Origin: Clavulina sp. PMI_390
Taxonomy: Eukaryota; Basidiomycota; Agaricomycetes; Cantharellales; Hydnaceae
Direction of reading: 5' to 3'
Assembly: GCA_015039315.1 (NCBI GenBank)
Contig: WIDE01000058.1
Coordinates: 75,948 to 110,657, forward strand
Length of the DNA stretch: 34,710 bases
The notes beneath the pieces were generated by a model, which did no database searches, had not been told where the DNA came from, and worked only from the letters and a program-made list of their open reading frames with translations. Positions 31,173 through 34,710 of the stretch are shown one piece after another. Made by a program: the position numbers and the translations under genes. Each line of letters starts with the position of its first letter. The stretch's first letter is position 1.

Positions 31173-31772
31173 TGTTGACGACTTGGTTCAACGCTGGCAG
31201 AATGACGAAGGAGTAGGGTAAATCTCATCAGGAGTATCTAGTAGATATATATATCTCCGTTCAGCGTCGATGACGTCGTGATTACCTATGATGCAGAAAA
31301 TCTCGCGAACATAATGAGCAACCTAAATAAACCGCTGGAGAGTCCGTATATGATGTTATCCCGGCGATTTTCTATACATTTTGACGCTCTTAGTCCGGTT
31401 CAAAGCAGTAGCTAGTCCGGTTGGGGGTGTCTAGGAGGGCGGATCGGGAGTCACGGGATTTGCCGTGGCTACCGAGACTTGCGTGATGTTTATGCTTGGA
31501 CGTATTTATAGTTATATACGCCGGTGACCTACCTCCATCTGCTTGTACATCACGTCCTACCTCTTTGCGATGGTGCATATGCGTGTCCTAGAGACATCCT
31601 CCATCACTCTACGGCATCGGGATGCCTCCACCACGGGCTCCGGATCACTCTACGGAAAGACCTCCACTTTCGCTGGTACCTCCACCAGCCCACCACCGCC
31701 CTCCACCCAGTCTTGAACGAGTATAAATACCCTACGAAAGACCCCCTCTCTCCGTCATCCAAATACTCCGAA
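31173..31772. promoter_or_regulatory. Divergent intergenic region, TMEM69-like gene / SDR gene
   Basis: About 600 bp between divergent starts. The SDR side holds a TATA box at 31722-31729. A 12-bp direct repeat (ATCACTCTACGG at 31603-31614 and 31644-31655) and four CCTCCAC motifs lie between 31625 and 31707. A plus-strand frame through 31524-31844 overlaps the SDR start but looks non-coding upstream of 31773. Confidence 0.5.
31722..31729 (+). promoter_or_regulatory. TATA box of the SDR gene
   Basis: The sequence TATAAATA lies 51 bp upstream of the ATG at 31773. It is the strongest TATA match near this start, and the intervening leader is pyrimidine-rich. Confidence 0.6.
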
Positions 31773-33244
31773 ATGCAAGGGGTCACAGCATTCGATGCAC
31801 AGTCCACTTCTGACGAGGTAGGTCATTTCGACCGTACCAAATAGCAAGAGAGCTAGTTGACGATACTTGCATGCGTTCCCTCACGCCAGGTCGCTAAAGC
31901 TTTGTCCGGAGATATCCGGGGAAAGAATGGTTAGTCATTGGTGCTCAATTTACCTCCTTACCATGAGGCCAATCGAGTTGTCGTTGACTCTTACCAAACC
32001 TTATAGTCGTAATCAATGGTTAGGACTCACCGACCGAAAAGAAAATTCGCATTCTGAATTTTATAACGCTACTCAGGTACTACGTTGGGAAGCCTTGGTG
32101 CCGAAGCAGCGGGATCGATCGCGAAGTACGCTAACTTGATTATCCTCTGCGGTCGCAACTCAACCAAGTGTGTTCAACTATACGTTCGAGTCAACCAGTT
32201 GCTGATGTCATCCGCTCAGATTAGAAGAAACGACCAAGTGGATCACAGAGCAGACGCCGTCGGCGAATCTTCGTCCGCTTGTGTTTGACATGAGCAGTCT
32301 CGACGGTGCCCGTAAAGCGGCTGCCGAAGTTCTCGCGTATAACGAGCCTATCCATGCAAGTCCCTAGCCATTAGACTCCGCTATCAACAAGTTCAGCTGC
32401 TTACACTTACTTTGTATAGGTCTTGATCAACAGTGCTGGTGTCATGGCAGTACCATACTCTAAGACAGTCGATGGCTTTGAATCCCATATGGGCATCAAT
32501 CATTTTGCCCCGTTTGTCTTCACCTCGTTGCTGTACCCCCTTCTCGCTCGCTCTGGAACAGCGTCGTCTCCTTCTCGTATTGTCAATGTTTCCAGCTTCG
32601 GTCACAGAAGGAGCCCAATGCGTTTCGACGATCTGGGTTTCCAGGATGGGAAAACGTACGACTGCTGGCTGGGGTATGGACAGAGCAAAACTGCAAACAT
32701 TCTGTTCACAAACGAATTGGCGAAGCGGACCAAGGAGAAGGAACAGAACGTTGTCGCATATTCTCTTCATCCTGGATGTGAGTATAATCACAGCGAAACC
32801 TTGAAACGCTCCTAATAATATGTTTTATGGATAGTTATCTTCACCACCAACTTGGCTCCACATCTCACAATCGCGGATTTCGTTCGTCTCGGCTCCAAGA
32901 ACGAAAAGGGTGAGGTCATTATTCCAAGCAAAACCGCACAGCAAGGTGCCGCGACGTAAGTAGGACTATATATGCCTTGAAGCTTTAAATAATAGATGCT
33001 TACCCCCAATCTAGATATATTGTTGCTGCGTTTGACCCGAGCATTGTTCCGCACTCTGGGGCGTATCTGTTGGACGCCGACGTTGCGAATAGCCAGCAGC
33101 CTCATGCCAAGTCTCCGGTAGGACTTCCATCCTTCCATATTATCCATTTGCCTGATGCTTATGATATTTGATACGATGTAGGAGGATGCGCAGCGTCTGT
33201 GGGCACTCAGCGAGACCTTGACTCAACAACCATTCGACATCTAG
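31773..33244 (+). CDS. Short-chain dehydrogenase/reductase (retinol-dehydrogenase-like)
   Basis: Nine exons: 31773-31817, 31890-31929, 32007-32018, 32077-32167, 32220-32355, 32420-32777, 32835-32955, 33015-33117 and 33182-33244, giving 322 residues. The cofactor loop reads VVINGTTLGSLG, equivalent to TGxxxGxG, followed by LIILCGRNSTK. The NNAG-type motif appears as LINSAGVMA, the catalytic Ser is in IVNVSSFGHR, and the Tyr-Lys pair is in YGQSKTAN. The C-terminal pattern QGAATYIVAAFDPS is common in fungal relatives of WWOX/retinol dehydrogenases. The substrate cannot be told. Exon 3 is only 12 nt and is needed for the cofactor loop. The intron after 32355 starts with GCAAGT, a GC-AG intron. 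Confidence 0.92.
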
Positions 33245-33977
33245 GGACCCGGTTCGGAGCTTCGGTTCGATGCAACCAGTTGTTTCTGGAGACTGAGAAG
33301 CTCGTGCTAGAACTCCCCACCACCATATAAGGAATAATCTAAATTCAAAATCTTGTTGCTCACTAGATCTAACCATACTGTCGTCAACTCCTCTATAAGC
33401 AAGATATCTTACTCAACAACCTGATCTTTACCACGATAAGCGAGCATGAAAGGAGGAGATCCAGAGCATCAAAAAGTACAACAATAGCGGCGCATGGTGT
33501 GTTCGGCGCACCGGCCCTTGTCATGCATATTGCTTCGCAGAACTTTGTCATGCGAGCTGGACTCGGCACAAGCAGTGTCAAATCACCGATCTTTAGCAAT
33601 TCAACATGGTTGATTCCGTGAAATCTACCGCATTAATCGCTGGGGAGCCAACATCCAACCGTGGTCGAACTAATTATGTCCCGGCCTAAAATGAAGCGTA
33701 CTCCCGACACCGCCCTATTGACTCCCACATTCAATAAATAATTACAGGCGCGGAAGGTGCTTGTAGCTCCAGTATCGTTTTTCCCACATTCTGGTGTGGT
33801 TGAGCTCATTCGCTGCAGCTGGCAGTGGCCTAGCCGTTCCAGTCGTTCATCTCATGATTATCACGCACCTTTTGAGGCAAGGACTATAAAGAGGCTGGGA
33901 CTGACAGCCCTCAAACCCCATCCTCCTCCTCTCCCTCTTCTCCTACTAGCTCATCTAATTCGTTAATCGCCTCCACG
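33245..33977. other. Intergenic, SDR 3' flank and flavoprotein promoter
   Basis: About 730 bp with no supported gene. The right end has a TATA box at 33885-33890 and a CT-rich tract at about 33917-33950 directly before the start codon region, a common fungal promoter layout. Confidence 0.55.
33885..33890 (+). promoter_or_regulatory. TATA box of the flavoprotein gene
   Basis: TATAAA lies 93 bp upstream of the ATG at 33978 and is followed by a pyrimidine-rich tract (about 33917-33950) where transcription often starts in filamentous fungi. Confidence 0.6.
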
Positions 33978-34710
33978 ATGGTCGTCACCCCCAAGAGCAC
34001 TTTCCGTGACCGCCTTGCCGCCAACCCTCAAATCACTGAGGGTTCGTGATTTCAGGTTGATCCTTCTCTTGATTCACATTGCTGACAACGATACTCTTTT
34101 CGTATCCAGCTGAACTCATCAACAGCGGCAACAAGTCCTCGGCTCCTCCTACTGAAACCGATGTCACCGTTGTTGGAGGTGGTATCCATGGTCTGATCTA
34201 CAGGTATAGAACCATCCTTTCGCCATAAATCGTTGTTCAATATACTCAAACGGTTTGGCAGTATCACCACCAAGCTCACCCACGCCGATGAGAAGGACGT
34301 CAAGGTTGCCTTGTTCGAGAAGGCTTCCCGTCCCCAGTGGAAGGTGAGCACAACATGACTAGCGACTAGTCGATCACATATGCTAACTTCTTCTCCCCTC
34401 CCATAGATCGGCGGTATGTGGATTTGTTAGCAGTAAAATGACTCAGATTCCAATACTCATTCATTACAATGATCTGCAGAGTCTACTCTCCCCTACTTCG
34501 GCACTTGGCTCGATACCATTGGCCTCAAGCCCGCAGTACGCATTCACTCAACTCTTTCGTATGTTCCTGAACTCACATTATTCCTCTAGTACATGCTCCG
34601 TCTCTTCACCCTCCACGATGGTCTCGAGTTCTACATCCTCGATCGTGAGAACCAGCCCGAGTACAAGGACTTCTGCGCCCGTGGCCCTCGTAAGTCATTC
34701 CATGTAGCTC
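33978..34710 (+). CDS. FAD-dependent halogenase/monooxygenase-like protein (5' part; cut by window end)
   Basis: Six exons are visible: 33978-34041, 34110-34203, 34262-34343, 34407-34413, 34480-34535 and 34590-34689, followed by a GTAAGT donor near the edge. The 134 visible residues begin MVVTPKSTFRDRLAANPQ. The FAD-binding Rossmann motif is VTVVGGGIHGLIY (GxGxxG), with the acidic end of the second strand at VALFEKA. The segment KIGESTLPYFGTWLDTIGL matches the GEST motif of flavin-dependent halogenase-like enzymes. DGLEFYILDRENQPEYKDF follows. The Lys and Trp residues needed to tell a true halogenase from a monooxygenase lie outside the window or are not decisive here. Exon 4 is 7 nt long and encodes most of IGE in the GEST motif. 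Confidence 0.8.

Noticed and set aside
1..34710. Transposons, CRISPR arrays, rRNA genes, viral insertions
   Set aside because: I saw no terminal repeats with transposase or reverse-transcriptase frames, no regularly spaced repeats of CRISPR type, and no rRNA-like sequence.

Overview
The window looks like nuclear DNA of a filamentous basidiomycete, probably an agaricomycete. Genes are dense and split by many short introns, mostly 50-80 nt with GT-AG ends. The gene set (F-box/LRR-like protein, SDR with a VxITG-type entry, a tandem-repeat family that I think is DUF6697, SRP40, SAD1/USP39, AHA1) fits that group. I could not fix the genus. Exon models were built by hand from the sequence, and each reported model keeps an open frame across all its junctions.

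Layout. Positions 1-5185 (minus strand) hold two head-to-tail paralogues of an arrestin-like gene, the left one cut by the window edge. Positions 5775-12133 are a compact housekeeping block: ribokinase (+), phosphoserine aminotransferase (-), VPS37 (+), the exosome cofactor MPP6 (+) and the Hsp90 co-chaperone AHA1 (+). Positions 12134-15741 are gene-poor, with one unknown serine/proline-rich nuclear-type protein (-). Positions 15742-20633 (minus) carry the most unusual region. Four copies of one protein module are organised as two genes of two modules each, and all introns are in phase 0. Positions 20634-22905 hold a 1.2 kb empty stretch and an unknown membrane protein (+).

Positions 22906-31172 are a second housekeeping block: SRP40 (-), lumazine synthase RIB4 (+), SAD1/USP39 (-), an F-box protein (+) and a TMEM69/DUF3429-like mitochondrial membrane protein (-). 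Positions 31773-33244 hold an SDR oxidoreductase (+). Positions 33978-34710 hold the 5' part of a flavoprotein of the halogenase/monooxygenase type (+), cut by the right edge.

The genes do not form one pathway. Several are divergent pairs sharing short promoters: SER1/VPS37 (183 bp), SRP40/RIB4 (133 bp) and SAD1/F-box (38 bp). The points most worth a second look are the paired two-module genes, the arrestin duplication that includes its promoter, a 7-nt and a 12-nt microexon, two GC-AG introns, and a predicted C-terminal membrane anchor on AHA1.
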